Origin: Plotosus lineatus
Lineage: Eukaryota > Chordata > Actinopteri > Siluriformes > Plotosidae
Reading direction: 5' to 3'
Assembly: GCA_024760905.1 (NCBI GenBank)
Contig: CM045745.1
Coordinates: 17,556,282-17,620,281 of the forward strand
DNA: 64,000 nt
The position numbers and the translations under genes were made by a program. Below, one piece after another: positions 49,105-59,701 of this stretch (its first letter is position 1; each line of letters begins with the position of its first letter). Below the pieces are notes generated by a model. It was not told the DNA's origin and did no database searches. It was given only the letters and a program-made list of their open reading frames with translations.

Positions 49105-51268
49105 TTTATTATTGAGCTTCAGCCTCATCTTGTGTAGGCGATGTAATTTGAAGGAAGTCAGTGACTGCAAAGTAGTAGCGGGTGAGAGTGTTGCCAAACA
49201 GCATAGGATGGTGGTGTGCAGGATGACGCTGATGGTGAGGAAGGTGAAGAAGGCAAAGGCAGAGCAGAAGACAAAGTGGTGGAAACTGAAAAAGGAAGAG
49301 TGTTGTGTTGTCTTCAAGGAGGAGTTGAAACAGGCTTTAGGTGGTCAGGAAGTGGTTCCAGATGACTGGTGAGTTCTTGGTGAGTCCTCTGGAAGGAGAG
49401 TAGACAAGGAGACTTGGTGGTGGAATGAGAATGTGTAGGGGTGTGTACAAAGGAAGAGGTTAGCTAAGAAGAAGTAGGACAGAGAGAGGACTGAAGAGAG
49501 TAAACAAGAGTACAGGGAGACACAGCGTAAGGTGAAGGTAGCAGTGTCAAAGGCCAAACAGAGGGCGTATGATGACTTGTATGCTCAGTTGGAAAGTTAA
49601 GAGGGAGAAAATTATTTATACAGGTTGGCACAGCAGAGAAATAGAGATAGGAAGGACGTACAGCAAGTTAGAGTGATTAAGGACAGAGCGGGAAATGTAT
49701 TGACTGATGACAGAAGTGTGCTGGGAAAAGTACTTTGAAGAGCTGATGAATAAGCAAAATGAGAGAGAAAAAGAGTGGAAGAGGTGACTGTTGAGGACCA
49801 GGAAGTAGCAAAGATTAGTAAGGGTGAAGTGAGGAGGGCTTTGAAGAGGACGAAGAATGGAAAGGCAGTTGGTCTTGATGACATACCGATGGAGGTATGG
49901 AAGTGTCTAGGCGAGGTAGCAGTAGATTTTCTGACAAGAACATTCAACAAGGTCTTAGAGAGAGAGAGGATGCCAGAGGAATGGAGGAGAAGTGTGGTGG
50001 TGACCATTCTTAAGAACAAGGGCGACGTGCAGAGTTGTGGCAACTACATAGGGATAAAGTTGATGAGCCATACGATGAAGTTATGGGAAAGAATAATGGA
50101 AGTTAGACTAATGGCAGAGGTCACCATTTGTGAACAACAGTTTGGTTTCATGCCAAGAAAGAGCACCACAGATGCAGTGCTTGCCTTGATGATGTTACTA
50201 GAGAAGGTCAGAAGGAGAGGCATTGTGCCTTTGTGGATCTGGAGAAAGCATATGACAGGGTGCCAAAAGAGAAACTGTGGTATTGCATGAGGAAGTCAGG
50301 AGCAGGACATGAAGGACAGAAGTCTGGTGCAGGACATGTATGAGAGATGTAAGACAGTGGTGAGGTGTGCTGTCGGTGTGACAGAAGAGTTCAAGGTGGA
50401 GGTTGGACTGCATCAAGGGTCAGCTCTGAGCCCCTTCTTGTTTGCTATGGTGATGGACAGGCTGACAGACGAGGTTAGACAAGATTCCCCATGGACTATA
50501 ATGTTTGCAGATGAAATTGTGATCTATAGTGAGAGCCGAGAACAAGTGCAGGAAAATCTAGAGAGGTGGAGGTATGCCCTGGAAAGGAGGGGAATGAAGG
50601 TTAGCCTCAGTAAGACAGAATACATGTGTATGAATGAGAAGGACCCAAGAGGAACGGTGAGGTTACAGGGAGCAGAGATAAAGAAGGTGGAGGATTTTAA
50701 ATACTTAGGCTCAACAATCCAGAGCAATGGAGAGTATGGAAAAGAGGTGAAGAAGCATGTGCAGGCAGGTTGGAATGGTTGGAGAAAAGTGTCCGGTGTG
50801 ATAGGAAGGTACAAGGGTACAAGACTGTGTTGAGGCCAGCAATGTTGTATGGTTTAGAAACAGTGGCCCTGGGGAAAAGACAGGAGGCAGAGCTGGAGGT
50901 AGCAGAGATGAAAATGTTGAGGTTCTCTTTGGGAGTAACGAGGAAGGATAGATTCAGGAATGAGTACATCAGAGGGATAGCACATGTAAGACGTTTTGGA
51001 GACAAAGTCAGAGAGGCTAGATTGAGATGGTTTGGACATGTACAGAGGAGGGATAGTGAGTATATTGGTAGTAAGATGCTGACGTTGGAACTACCAGGCA
51101 GAATGCCTAGAGGAAGACCAAAGAGACGATTCGTGGACGTGGTGAAGGAGGACATGAAGGCAGTTGGTGTAAGAGAAGAAGATGCAGAGGATAGGGTGAG
51201 ATGGAGGCAGATGATTCGCTGTTGTGACCCCTGAAGGGAACAGCCAAAAGGAAAAGAAGAAGAAGCAG
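49105..51268 (+). mobile_element. RTE-like LINE, 5'-truncated copy A
   Basis: Carries a reverse transcriptase and post-RT region (see 49112-51234) and ends 'cgctgttgtgacccctgaag' then 'ggaacagccaaaaggaaaag' with a (GAA)n tail. The 3' end is the same as the tail of the SINE family in this window. The endonuclease part is missing or unrecognised upstream of 49105, and no target duplication was found. Confidence 0.88.
49112..51234 (+). pseudogene. RTE-like LINE reverse transcriptase pseudogene
   Basis: Pieces in order: TKWWKLKKEECC linker region; RT start KISKGEVRRALKRTKNGKAV then GLDDIPMEVWKCLGEVA; SCGNYIGIKLMSHTMKLWER; QQFGFMPRKSTTDAV; LHQGSALSPFLFAMVMDRLT. The catalytic box reads MFADEIVI, so the second Asp of the F/YADD box is Glu. 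Then VEDFKYLGSTIQSNGEYGKE, a post-RT region LRWFGHVQRRDSEYIG and GRPKRRFVDVVKED. Stops near 49373 and 49437, loss of sequence around 50205-50300 and frame changes near 50290 and 50800 disable it. Confidence 0.9.
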
Positions 51269-51269
51269 C

Positions 51270-52232
51270 CTCCATTTAAACTTTTGAACCCCTCATGTGA
51301 CTGGATTGGTTCGTGTACATAGGAATCTTGGAAATAGATCAGACAAGTTCAAGTTTACTTGTGGCTTATCACATTATTTTCCATGTTTCTCCCTTTAAAT
51401 GCCGTTTGTCTTCACAACATATGAAACTTTTGCACTCAGGTTTTGAATACAATACAATCAGCTTCGTAAGGCATGTTAGGCATGAGTAGGATGTGAAAGC
51501 AGACACTAGTATATTTTAGGAGGAACATCCACAGCAGTGGTAGATTAGCAAATTCTTTTTTGACAAAAAAAAACCCATCACAATCGATATGAATAATCTC
51601 ATGTCTTCACCCAGACATAGTTATGACTCATTGATGATTTTGTTTGTCTCGTCTTTCATTTTTTGTATAAAGGCAGTTTTGTATTGACTAAAGATGTGTG
51701 GGGGATTATTTCGATTTGTGCATAGACGCAGCAGTGCCCTCCCTTTCTTTTTGACCAGTAATGCGAAAATCATTTTTTGTAACTCTGTGCTGAGTGCAAA
51801 ATTGCATGTGTATGTACACAATTGGCTTCTAGTCATGTGACAGGATGTGCAATTGTACACACTCTGAGTTTTAATCACAGAATACCACTTTACCTTGTTT
51901 AGGGTTTCTGTTAGGTATCTTAGTTGTGTATACTTACAAGGATTTTTAGTCACAGAGTCTTTCAATAGGAAAATTGTGCTAATGAATTTTTTTTTTCACA
52001 CCGAAGCCAATGTAGATTTTGTTGAATAGTCCCCTTGACGTTCAGTCACGGGGACTATTCAGTGTCCTCCACCATGAATGGTTGTTTTAGTATATTCTAC
52101 ATGGGAACATAGTTATAAAAGTAAACAAAAAGATATCTCAAGTTAATTGTTACATTTTTTAAAATCATGACAGTGGTAAGTGAGTTTTATACACATCCAA
52201 CATGCTTTAAAACCCATTTAGAATGATAGTAT
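51270..52232. other. Non-coding stretch, no gene recognised
   Basis: Unique-looking intronic DNA without recognisable repeats. Confidence 0.5.
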
Positions 52233-52234
52233 TA

Positions 52235-52850
52235 CTGTCATACTTCACCTTACGAAAGACCCAACTAACAAAAAAATCCAAATTACGAAACGCCTTTACG
52301 TAAAATTTTTGTCTCTGAATACGAAAGAAAATTCTAGATACGAAAAGCGAAATCTCAAAAATTCAAACAATGCGTGCAATAGAGTTGCTCTCCCATTGGC
52401 TATCTCCCAACACCCCGCTGGCCTCCCATTGGCTAGAAGGGAGCTGCAGTCTTGGAAGTTGAAACACGCGTAAAGAACAGAGTTAAAGAACTATTGTTTC
52501 GTGAGTTTTTTTGAATGTGCTCATTGCAACTTTATTCTTCGTTATTCATCATGAGCCCCAAGAAAGAGATTCCCGGTGGAGTGAAAAGATCCTAACTCTG
52601 TTATCAATAGAAGTAAAACAGAAGATAATAAAAAAATATGAAAGTGGGATGCGGTTGAGTGATATTGCAAAGGAATATGGCCGAAACCCGTCTACCATCA
52701 GTACGATATTGAAGCAGAAGTAAGTTGTGTGTTTACGTGCGTGTGTACATACGTTTTCCCTGCATGCCTTATTCATTTTAATGGTTTAATAAATAATTTT
52801 CTTTTACAAAATTGGTATACTTATAAATATATAAATACCCCATGGGCTGA
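52235..52850 (+). mobile_element. Tigger fragment (left end plus HTH)
   Basis: The left terminus CTGTCATACTTCACCTTACG follows a TA (52233-52234) and the 5' UTR (tacgaaacgcctttacgtaa) matches the Tigger at 31657. After the HTH coding segment the sequence jumps to the 3' UTR-like 'taataaataattttctttta'. No right terminus was found, so it is truncated as well as internally deleted. Confidence 0.85.
52551..52723 (+). pseudogene. Tigger transposase N-terminal HTH remnant
   Basis: ATG at 52551 begins MSPKKEIPGG. A small deletion shifts frame, then SIEVKQKIIKKYESGMRLSD followed by IAKEYGRNPSTISTILKQK. This is close to the HTH at 32008 and ends at a stop immediately after KQK. No other domain survives. 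Confidence 0.88.
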
Positions 52851-53163
52851 CTGAGGCCAACTGGGATATTAGGTGGTGTCAAGTAAATACACATATAGGG
52901 GTATAACATTGTAATTTAGCTGAGCTTGCAGATAACTAAATATCAAACAAATTACAAAGAGATCATATGTTTAAAGAATTCTATTTGCATTCACTCGCAG
53001 CACTGATGCTCTCATTGTAACCGTGATAACCTGGATTTTTTTTAGGCAGTTCTTCTATAGGTCACGAATCTTAGGCTTAACCCTTAATAAGTCTTGGGTG
53101 GCCTTGAGACAGCAGAGAGCAGCTATTCAGAACTTCTATACAGTATATACATATACACACACA
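52851..53163. other. Non-coding stretch
   Basis: No recognised gene or repeat. Confidence 0.5.
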
Positions 53164-53165
53164 TA

Positions 53166-53592
53166 CAGTGATCCCTCCCTACTTTGTGCTTCAGTTTCTG
53201 TGTCTTCACTGCATTGCGGGTTTTTCAAAAATATTCATCGAAAAATCGGGAAAAAGTAAAGGAAAATGCCGCAAAACAAGGCCAATTATGCAACAACCCC
53301 CCCTAAACAAACAAACAAAAACCAGAAAACAACCCAACAAAATTACTTTATGTGAGGTACGCATCTGAATGCGAGTACTCGTCTGTATGTGTGTATTTAT
53401 ATTTTGCTTACATCTTATGCATTATTTTTGAATGTTTAGTTGTTATTGTAAGCATTTATAGCGTTGAATATGTATTTATTGATATTATATACACTTGTAC
53501 GTATACGTCAGTCAGGGGGTCGATCCTACTTCACGAAAATCGGTAGTTATGGGGGGTCTCGGTCCTCATTTACCGTGGAATGTGAGGGATCC

Positions 53593-53595
<3 letters not shown>
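53166..53595 (-). mobile_element. pogo-type MITE (GGATCCCTC family), minus copy
   Basis: The left end CAGTGATCCCTCCCTACTTT follows TA at 53164-53165. The right end 'gtgagggatccttg' runs straight into a GT array. The internal 'acgtatacgtcagtcagggg' block matches the reverse complement of 5644-6201 and 38719-39723. Confidence 0.82.
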
Positions 53596-53633
<38 letters not shown>

Positions 53634-53662
53634 CACACATCCATACACACACACACACACAC
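53596..53662. repeat. Inverted GT / CA microsatellite pair
   Basis: A GT run of about 17 units (to 53628), TATATACACACATCCATA, then a CA run (to 53662). The two runs are complementary and could form a hairpin. Confidence 0.92.
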
Positions 53663-53786
53663 AAAGATGCTCCCCCACATTCATTTTACGAGTATCCGGA
53701 GATGCGCACATCCAGTCCGAGGGCGAGAGTGAAATTGAAGGACAAGTCATAATAGAAATGGAATAAAATCTATAGAAAGATAAGTA

Positions 53787-54749
53787 CTGTCGGCCCCCAA
53801 TTTACGAAATTAATCCATTCCATAGCCTTTGTAGCATAGCGGGTGTTTCGTAAGTAGGGGTAGCATCTTACATTCTAAACGCCTAATTCGTTCCAAGACT
53901 CCAGTCTTTGGACTGGAAAAACCCCATAAACTCTTTAAAAATGATAAAACTACACAAATTTTGTATGGAATATGTGTTAAAAGTAAAAGAAAATTATTTA
54001 TTAAACCATTTAAACATTTTATTAACATAATAAACCATTTTATTAACATATTTATTAATTAAACCATTATTGAACATTTTTATTAACACACACACACACA
54101 CACACACCTCTCTCTCTCTCTCTCTCTCTCTCTCGCTCTCTCTTGCGGGCTCGCGCGCTGTGGGCCACGCCCACAAGACGTGAATTCAAAGCGCATTCCC
54201 TACTTGACAAACTCAACTTTAATTTGATTCCTTGAGGGATCGGAATTCCAGATGAGCTCAAATGCGCCAACATTTACTGAATTAAACAACTTTAAAAACT
54301 AAAGAGTTATTCTGTCTCTCTCTCGCTCTTTCTCTCTCTCTCTCTCTCTCTCTCGCATGCACTGCGGGCCACGCCCACAAGACGCGAATTCAAAGCGCAT
54401 TCCCTGCTTGACAAACTCAACTTTAATTTGATTCCTTGAGGGATCAGAATTCCAGATGAGCTCAAATGTGCCCACATTTATTAAACATTTACTGAATTAA
54501 ACAACTTAAACTAAAGAGTGAAGCTTCCTTCTGTCTCTATCTGGGAGGCCAGTGGAGCGGGATGTTGAGAGACAGCCAATGAGAGAGCAACTCACGCGCC
54601 GTGTGAAATTTTGATTGGCGTGTTTGAAATTTGAATTTCTTTTCGTAAGATGGGGTTGTCTTGTATCTTGGGGACGGAAACCCAGAAAAATGTTTTTCCT
54701 AAACCGGGGATTTCATACACAGGGTTCTTCGTAAGTTGGGGGCCAACTG
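53787..54749 (-). mobile_element. Tigger-derived MITE with internal duplication
   Basis: The left end CTGTCGGCCCCCAATTTACG and right end (reverse complement CAGTTGGCCCCCAACTTACG) are flanked by TA at 53785-53786 and 54750-54751. The segment 'gttaaaagtaaaagaaaatt' matches the reverse complement of the Tigger 3' UTR at about 33841. No transposase is present. It contains a duplicated ~205-bp block (see 54110-54520). Confidence 0.88.
54084..54520. repeat. Tandem duplication of ~205 bp with CA/CT arrays
   Basis: Each copy begins with a CT array (54107-54134 and about 54313-54353), then 'gggccacgcccacaagacg', 'gaattcaaagcgcattccct', 'caactttaatttgattcctt' and 'ccagatgagctcaaatg'. The copies differ at few positions. 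A CA array precedes the first (54084-54106). Confidence 0.88.
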
Positions 54750-54759
54750 TATAAGTATG

Positions 54760-55022
54760 AAATATGATTAAACATTATCCTGAGGTGCACTTAATACTAG
54801 GCTCTGAGACGTGCTTTACACCAAGGTCCGGGAAGAGAAACAGAACCAATACATTTCTGAACTCCTGCTAAAAGTTTCAAAGAATAAACAAATTGACTCC
54901 AGTATTATAATGAACTGGATAAGACTGAAACTCTCTGTAAATCTGATCAGATCCTCTGTGCTGTACTTGAAAGCAACCAGAAGTTTAAACACGGGACATA
55001 ATGATATTGATAATGTGATGAT

Positions 55023-55064
<42 letters not shown>

Positions 55065-55660
55065 GTGGTTAAAAGTTTTCCAAGTGTTTAATTTCATGTC
55101 CCCCACTAGTATGAACTTTCCACCTGTGAGCCGGTAATGTGCGCGCGCTGCTCTCAGAGGTCAGCATGTCTTGCACTGTTCCAGCGACGCGCAGCCTGAA
55201 GCACACGCGCGGCCGCTGCACACCTCCAGATCCTACACAGAGAACTTAATTATCCAGGACCGGGGACCGGTGGGTTAAATGATGTGCCTTGGCAATGCTG
55301 AGTGGTTTTGATGTGCAGGATGATGTTTACTGCGATGTCACGGGAGGAATGATATCATTAACAATGATTTGTGATGGTCATGATTTAACACCATAAAGAC
55401 TTTAAAGCTTCAGGTGTGTGGGCAGCAGGTTGAGTTGAGTCGGGTCAATGTGGGGCTGAGTGAGACACAAGCCATGAATCATGTTGGGAAATGATTCACA
55501 AATAGTCCACCAAGCAAACAGAATTATCTAGGAAGCATTACCCACACTTCGGGTGAATAACTAAATAAATCAGATAATCTTCATGTTGAAGTTCGATGAT
55601 AGTTCTTCGGTGCTTCTTCCAAGGGCAACCGGAAGCTGATCAGTTCAATTGCTCAGTTGT
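54760..55660. other. Non-coding stretch with (GA)n and CpG-dense patch
   Basis: A (GA)n run covers 55026-55061. From about 55137 to 55275 CpG dinucleotides are frequent (gtgcgcgcgctgctctcag, cagcgacgcgcagcc, cacgcgcggccgctgc), unlike the surrounding AT-rich DNA. No coding similarity was found. Confidence 0.6.
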
Positions 55661-55664
55661 AGTG

Positions 55665-55665
<1 letters not shown>

Positions 55666-55741
<76 letters not shown>
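55666..55741. repeat. (GT)n(GA)n microsatellite
   Basis: About 31 uninterrupted GT units (55666-55727) followed by a GA run. Confidence 0.95.
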
Positions 55742-55742
<1 letters not shown>

Positions 55743-55764
55743 AAGAAAAGAGAGAGATTGTATA

Positions 55765-55905
55765 CAGTACAAACTCGTATAGGTTACTTATACAAGGTTT
55801 AAACGTACGTTCCCCTCTAAAGAATGCCCTGCAACTTACAAACAAATTCATTTAACAAACGGCCATCTGGAACCGAACTCATTCGTAAACTGGGGAGTGT
55901 GTATA
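55765..55905 (-). repeat. Probable Tigger terminal-repeat relic
   Basis: The segments 'caacttacaaacaaattcat', 'catctggaaccgaactcatt' and 'cgtaaactgggga' resemble the subterminal 'TTACGAAC...' blocks of Tigger elements. No matching second terminus was located. Confidence 0.4.
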
Positions 55906-56135
55906 TATATATCGTATCCGAGGTACTAAGAACCCCCCCTCCCCCACACAAGGTTTTGATGTTATGTCTAATAACGCCCATGTGTACTGGGAGCAAACTC
56001 GTAGATCAAACCAATTTTATTCTATCAGTCTCTGGAACCGTAAAATGAGGCGTTCAAAAGTGAGTTTACACAGTATTTCAAGACCCCCTGCCACTGAGGA
56101 ATGTTTATAATGTTCATCTGTAACAACACATTTGA

Positions 56136-56330
56136 TTGTTCCGCCGTGCTTTAAAAAAACAGCAAAATATTTTGCTGTGTTCTCTTGGTAAATGTCCAAC
56201 AACTGATGAACCATTAGAAACTGATACAGCAAAACTATCGGATGCTCTGTATGAATGGAGCGATGAGCCAGATATGGACCTATCCGAAAGTGATGATGAG
56301 GATTTTTCACCTGATTCTCCTGCTCACTAA
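56136..56330 (+). CDS. Small acidic ORF of unknown origin
   Basis: The 64-codon frame begins basic (MFRRALKKQQN) and ends with a Ser/Asp/Glu-rich stretch (WSDEPDMDLSESDDEDFSPD) before a stop. I do not recognise it. It could be the acidic end of a transposase exon, since Tigger-like terminal sequence lies upstream, or chance. No supporting splice structure was seen. Confidence 0.2.
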   Translation: MFRRALKKQQNILLCSLGKCPTTDEPLETDTAKLSDALYEWSDEPDMDLSESDDEDFSPDSPAH

Positions 56331-57054
56331 CTTCATAAATTTTAAAGACCCATATGCTTTTGTTTATGTTTTTGTTGATTGGTTCACCGTGTCATGTGCT
56401 AAAGTTGACATTTGTGTTGATTGGCTCGATTTTACTTCCAAGAAAATGTTTAAAGGAACAGCACCAGGAGAGAAAAGTAAGGGGTCTTTTTTTTATTAAT
56501 GCAGGTTTCTGTTTATTTTCAGATTTCATGTAAGTACCGCAAAATGAATAACACAAATACCAGTAAAACTATTTTGTTGTTCTGTTATTATTCATGTTTT
56601 CCACCTCGATGTTAATAAACACTTACCGTTCCACTCCGCAGGTAACATTTTAATAATTTGCCCACCCACTCCAATTTTTAAAACCCCTGGGCGCTTATCA
56701 TGTCGGATACAGTATATATATTTTCTTCTTTTCCATTCGGTTTTTTTCTCTTTTTCAGGGGTCACCACAGCGAATGATCTGATTCGCATACAGTGGTACC
56801 TTGGTTCTTGAACTTAATCCGTTCCAGAAGGCTGTTCAAATTCTGATTTGTTCGAATTCCAAATCTGCTTTTCCCATTACAAATAATGTAAACAGTTTTA
56901 ATCCGTTCCAAGACTTTAGAAAACGACCTTTTTTCAACATAATCTTATTTCATAATTTTGTTTATATATCAAATAGTATATTTAATGTGAAACAACAGGA
57001 CAAACACACAAAATTCTTAATAGATTAATTTATTTTTTGTCTTTTTTGTTTGTT

Positions 57055-57189
57055 TGTTTTCTGTTTATTTTCGAACCAGCTTCGACTTGCTTTAAAGTGG
57101 AACCCTTCAGGATTCGAGCTAGGGTCTTTTTTCACCAAATCATCATTGATTTCACAAGCTTTGCAGCAGATCACATCCTCGCTAACACT
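57055..57189 (-). pseudogene. Tigger second DNA-binding domain fragment
   Basis: The minus strand reads SVSEDVICCKACEINDDLVK, then GFHFKASRSWFENK. The FKASRxWF motif is the hallmark of the CENP-B/Tc5-type HTH domain of Tigger transposases. It is the downstream continuation of 58773-59075, separated by the LINE insertion and its duplicated site. The sequence then decays into AT-rich DNA, with no DDE core. Confidence 0.85.
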
Positions 57190-58772
57190 CTTCTTTTCCT
57201 TTTAGCTGTTCCCTTCAGGGGTCACCACAGCAAATGATCTTCCTCCATCTCATCCTTCTACTCTTACTCCAACTTCCTTCATGTCCTCCTTCACCACATC
57301 CATAAATCTTCTCTTTGGTTTTCCTCTGGGTCTTCTGCCTGGCAGTTCCAACCTCAGCATCCTACTACCAATATATTCACTATCCCTCCTCTGATGTCCA
57401 AACCATCTTAATCTAGCCTCTCTAACTTTATCTCCAAAACATCTTATATGTGCTGTCCCTCTGACGTGCTCATTCCTGATCCTATCCATCCTCGTTACTC
57501 CCAAAGAGAACCTCAACATTTTCATCACTGCTACCTCCAGCTCTGCCTCCTGTCCTTTCCCCAGGGCCACTGTTTCTAAATCATACAACATCGCTGGCCT
57601 CAACACAGTCTTGTACACTTTTCTTTTCATTCTTGCCGATACCTTCCTATCACACATCACACCGGACACTTTTCTCCAACCATTCCAACCTGCCTGCACA
57701 TGCTTCTTCACCTCTTTTCCATACTCTCCATTGCTCTGGATTGTTGAGCCTAAGTACTTAAAATCCCCCACCTTCCTTATCTGCTCCCTGTAACCTCACC
57801 GTTCCTCTTGGGTCCATCTCGTTCACACACATGTATTTTGTTTTACTGAGGCTAACCTTCACTTCTCTCCTTTCTAGGGCATACCTCCACCTCTCTAGAT
57901 TTTCCTGCACTTGTTCTCTGCTCTCACTACAGATCACAGTGTCATCTGCAAACATCATGGTCCATGGGGAATCTTGTCTAACCTCGTCTGTCAGCCTGTC
58001 CATCACCATAGCAAACAAGAAGGGGCTCAGAGCTGACCCTTGATGCAGTCCTACCTCCACCTTGAACTCTTCTATCACACCGACAGTACACCTCACCACT
58101 GTCTTACATCTCTCATACATGTCCTGCACCACTCTAGCATACTTCTCTGCCAGTCCAGACTTCCTCATGCAATACCACAGTTCTTCTCTAAGCACCCTGT
58201 CATTTGATTTCTCCAGATCCACAAAGGCACAATGCAGCTCCCTCTTGCCTTAACATCCTCAAAGCAAACACTGCATCTGTGGTGCTCTTTCTTGGCATGA
58301 AACCAAACTGTTGTTCACAAATGCTGACCTCTGCCCTTAGTCTAGCTTCCACTATTCTTTCCCATAACTTCATCGTATGGCTCGTCAACTTTATCCCTCT
58401 GTAGTTGCCACAACTATGCACGTCTCCCTTGCTTTTAAAAATGGGCACTAGCACATTTTTCCTCCATTCATCCGGCATCTGCTCACTCTCTAAGACCTTG
58501 TTGAATGTTCTTGTCAGAAAATCTACTGCTACTTCGCCTAGACACTTCCATACCTCCACCGGTATGTCATCAGGACCAACTGCCTTTCCACTCTTCAGCC
58601 TCTTCAATGCCCTACTCACTTTACCCATACTAATCTTTGCTACTTCCGGTCACCTCTTCGACTCTTTTTTTTTCTCTCATTTTCCTCATTCATCAGCTCT
58701 TCAAAATACTCCTTACATCTTCCCAGCACACTTCTGTCATCAGTCAATACATTTCCCTCTCTTCACTTCCCT
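57190..58772 (-). mobile_element. RTE-like LINE, 5'-truncated copy B
   Basis: The 12-bp target duplication ctcgctaacact (57178-57189 and 58773-58784) brackets it precisely. On the minus strand it encodes RT and post-RT: GKAVGPDDIPVEVWKCLGEV, QQFGFMPRKSTTDAVFALRM, MFADDTVICSESREQVQENL and FKYLGSTIQSNGEYGKEVKK. Unlike copy A the catalytic FADD box is intact. Frameshifts near 57770 and 58240 and 5' truncation make it non-autonomous. It is at least 1.58 kb. Confidence 0.94.
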
Positions 58773-59075
58773 CTCGCTAACACTATCTCCACTATCTACC
58801 TGCTGCTCGTTTATGTATAGGATCAGTCATTTTTCCACCTCCTCCAGCACTTGTGGTCCTTGTTTCTTGATAACCGTCAAGCCTTTCGCCACATCACTGG
58901 CTTTAACACTCTTTTTGTTCTTCAGGATCATGCATATCGTTGATTTAGCCATGCCATATTCCTTAGCAAGATCAGTAACACGCACGACTGATTCATGCTT
59001 AGCTATCAGCTCTTTCTTAAACGCAACAGTTTTCCGCACAACTGACCTTTTCTCAGTAGCTTTCTTTGGAGACAT
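58773..59075 (-). pseudogene. Tigger transposase N-terminal HTH remnant
   Basis: The minus-strand ATG at 59075 begins MSPKKATEKRSVVRKTVAFK, then KHESVVRVTDLAKEYGMAKS and TICMILKNKKSVK, the pogo-type HTH. A stop after LEEVEK (58827) is followed by LILYINEQQVDSGDSVSE in the same frame, up to the LINE insertion site. Confidence 0.9.
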
Positions 59076-59639
59076 GTTTATTAGCTAATCTAATCAAGTA
59101 AACATAAAAACATGGTATACTGTACTTTGTAGAACAGGAGCAAACACATGCACACACAGACAGTGGTCGAGTAGAGTCAAAAGAGAACGATTTCCGGAAG
59201 TCGCTCACTTTTCCTCACTCTCAGTCTTGTTTTTTCTCGTGCATTTTTCGATGTTTAACTTCCGAATTTTGTTCGACTTCCAAGTCACAAAATTCCCAAA
59301 TTTTGTTCAAATTTCAATTTGTTTGACCTCCAAAGCGTTCAAGAACCGAGGTACCACTGTATTTGATTTGGCATAGGTTTTTACATCGGATGCCCTTTCT
59401 GACCCAACCCTTTAGCAAGGGACAGAAACACACTGACGGCTATGCAGCTACTCTTTACGAAAGTCGCAATGGTTCTTTTACATGAAACTCTCACCATAGA
59501 CAGTGAAAGACACGGTTGGCCTTTGATAACCCAGGTAGTTGCACTGGGGGGGACAGTGACAACCTTGTGGAGAGTGGGACTTGAACCCCTCACCTTCGCA
59601 TCTACGATCCAGTGCCCTTTACCACCAGGCCAACACTTC

Positions 59640-59640
<1 letters not shown>

Positions 59641-59693
<53 letters not shown>
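59641..59693. repeat. (TA)n microsatellite
   Basis: About 26 perfect AT units directly after the SINE head, possibly grown from the original insertion target. Confidence 0.95.

Positions 59694-59699
<6 letters not shown>

Positions 59700-59701
<2 letters not shown>

Larger units (their letters stand above)
56791..59359 (-). mobile_element. Tigger element inserted in the SINE and itself split by a LINE
   Basis: The left end CAGTGGTACCTTGGTTCTTG and right end (reverse complement CAGTGGTACCTCGGTTCTTG) are near-identical inverted termini, with TA at 56789-56790 and 59360-59361. Without the LINE it is about 1 kb and holds only the DNA-binding end of the transposase, so it is an internal-deletion derivative. 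Confidence 0.94.
56713..59640 (-). mobile_element. SINE with RTE-like tail, split by a Tigger element
   Basis: The minus-strand SINE is in two parts: the 3' tail at 56713-56790 (plus strand 'caggggtcaccacagcgaat') and the body and head at 59360-59640 (plus strand 'tttgatttggcataggtttt' to 'ttaccaccaggccaaca'). Removing 56791-59359 and one TA restores 'gattcgcatatttgatttgg', which corresponds to the intact 'gattcgcacgtttgatttgg' of the copy at 45720. Outer flanks are AT-repeat, so its own duplication is unclear. Confidence 0.92.

Noticed and set aside
58405..59088. 227-codon + strand ORF
   Set aside because: Antisense of the RTE-like LINE and Tigger remnants.
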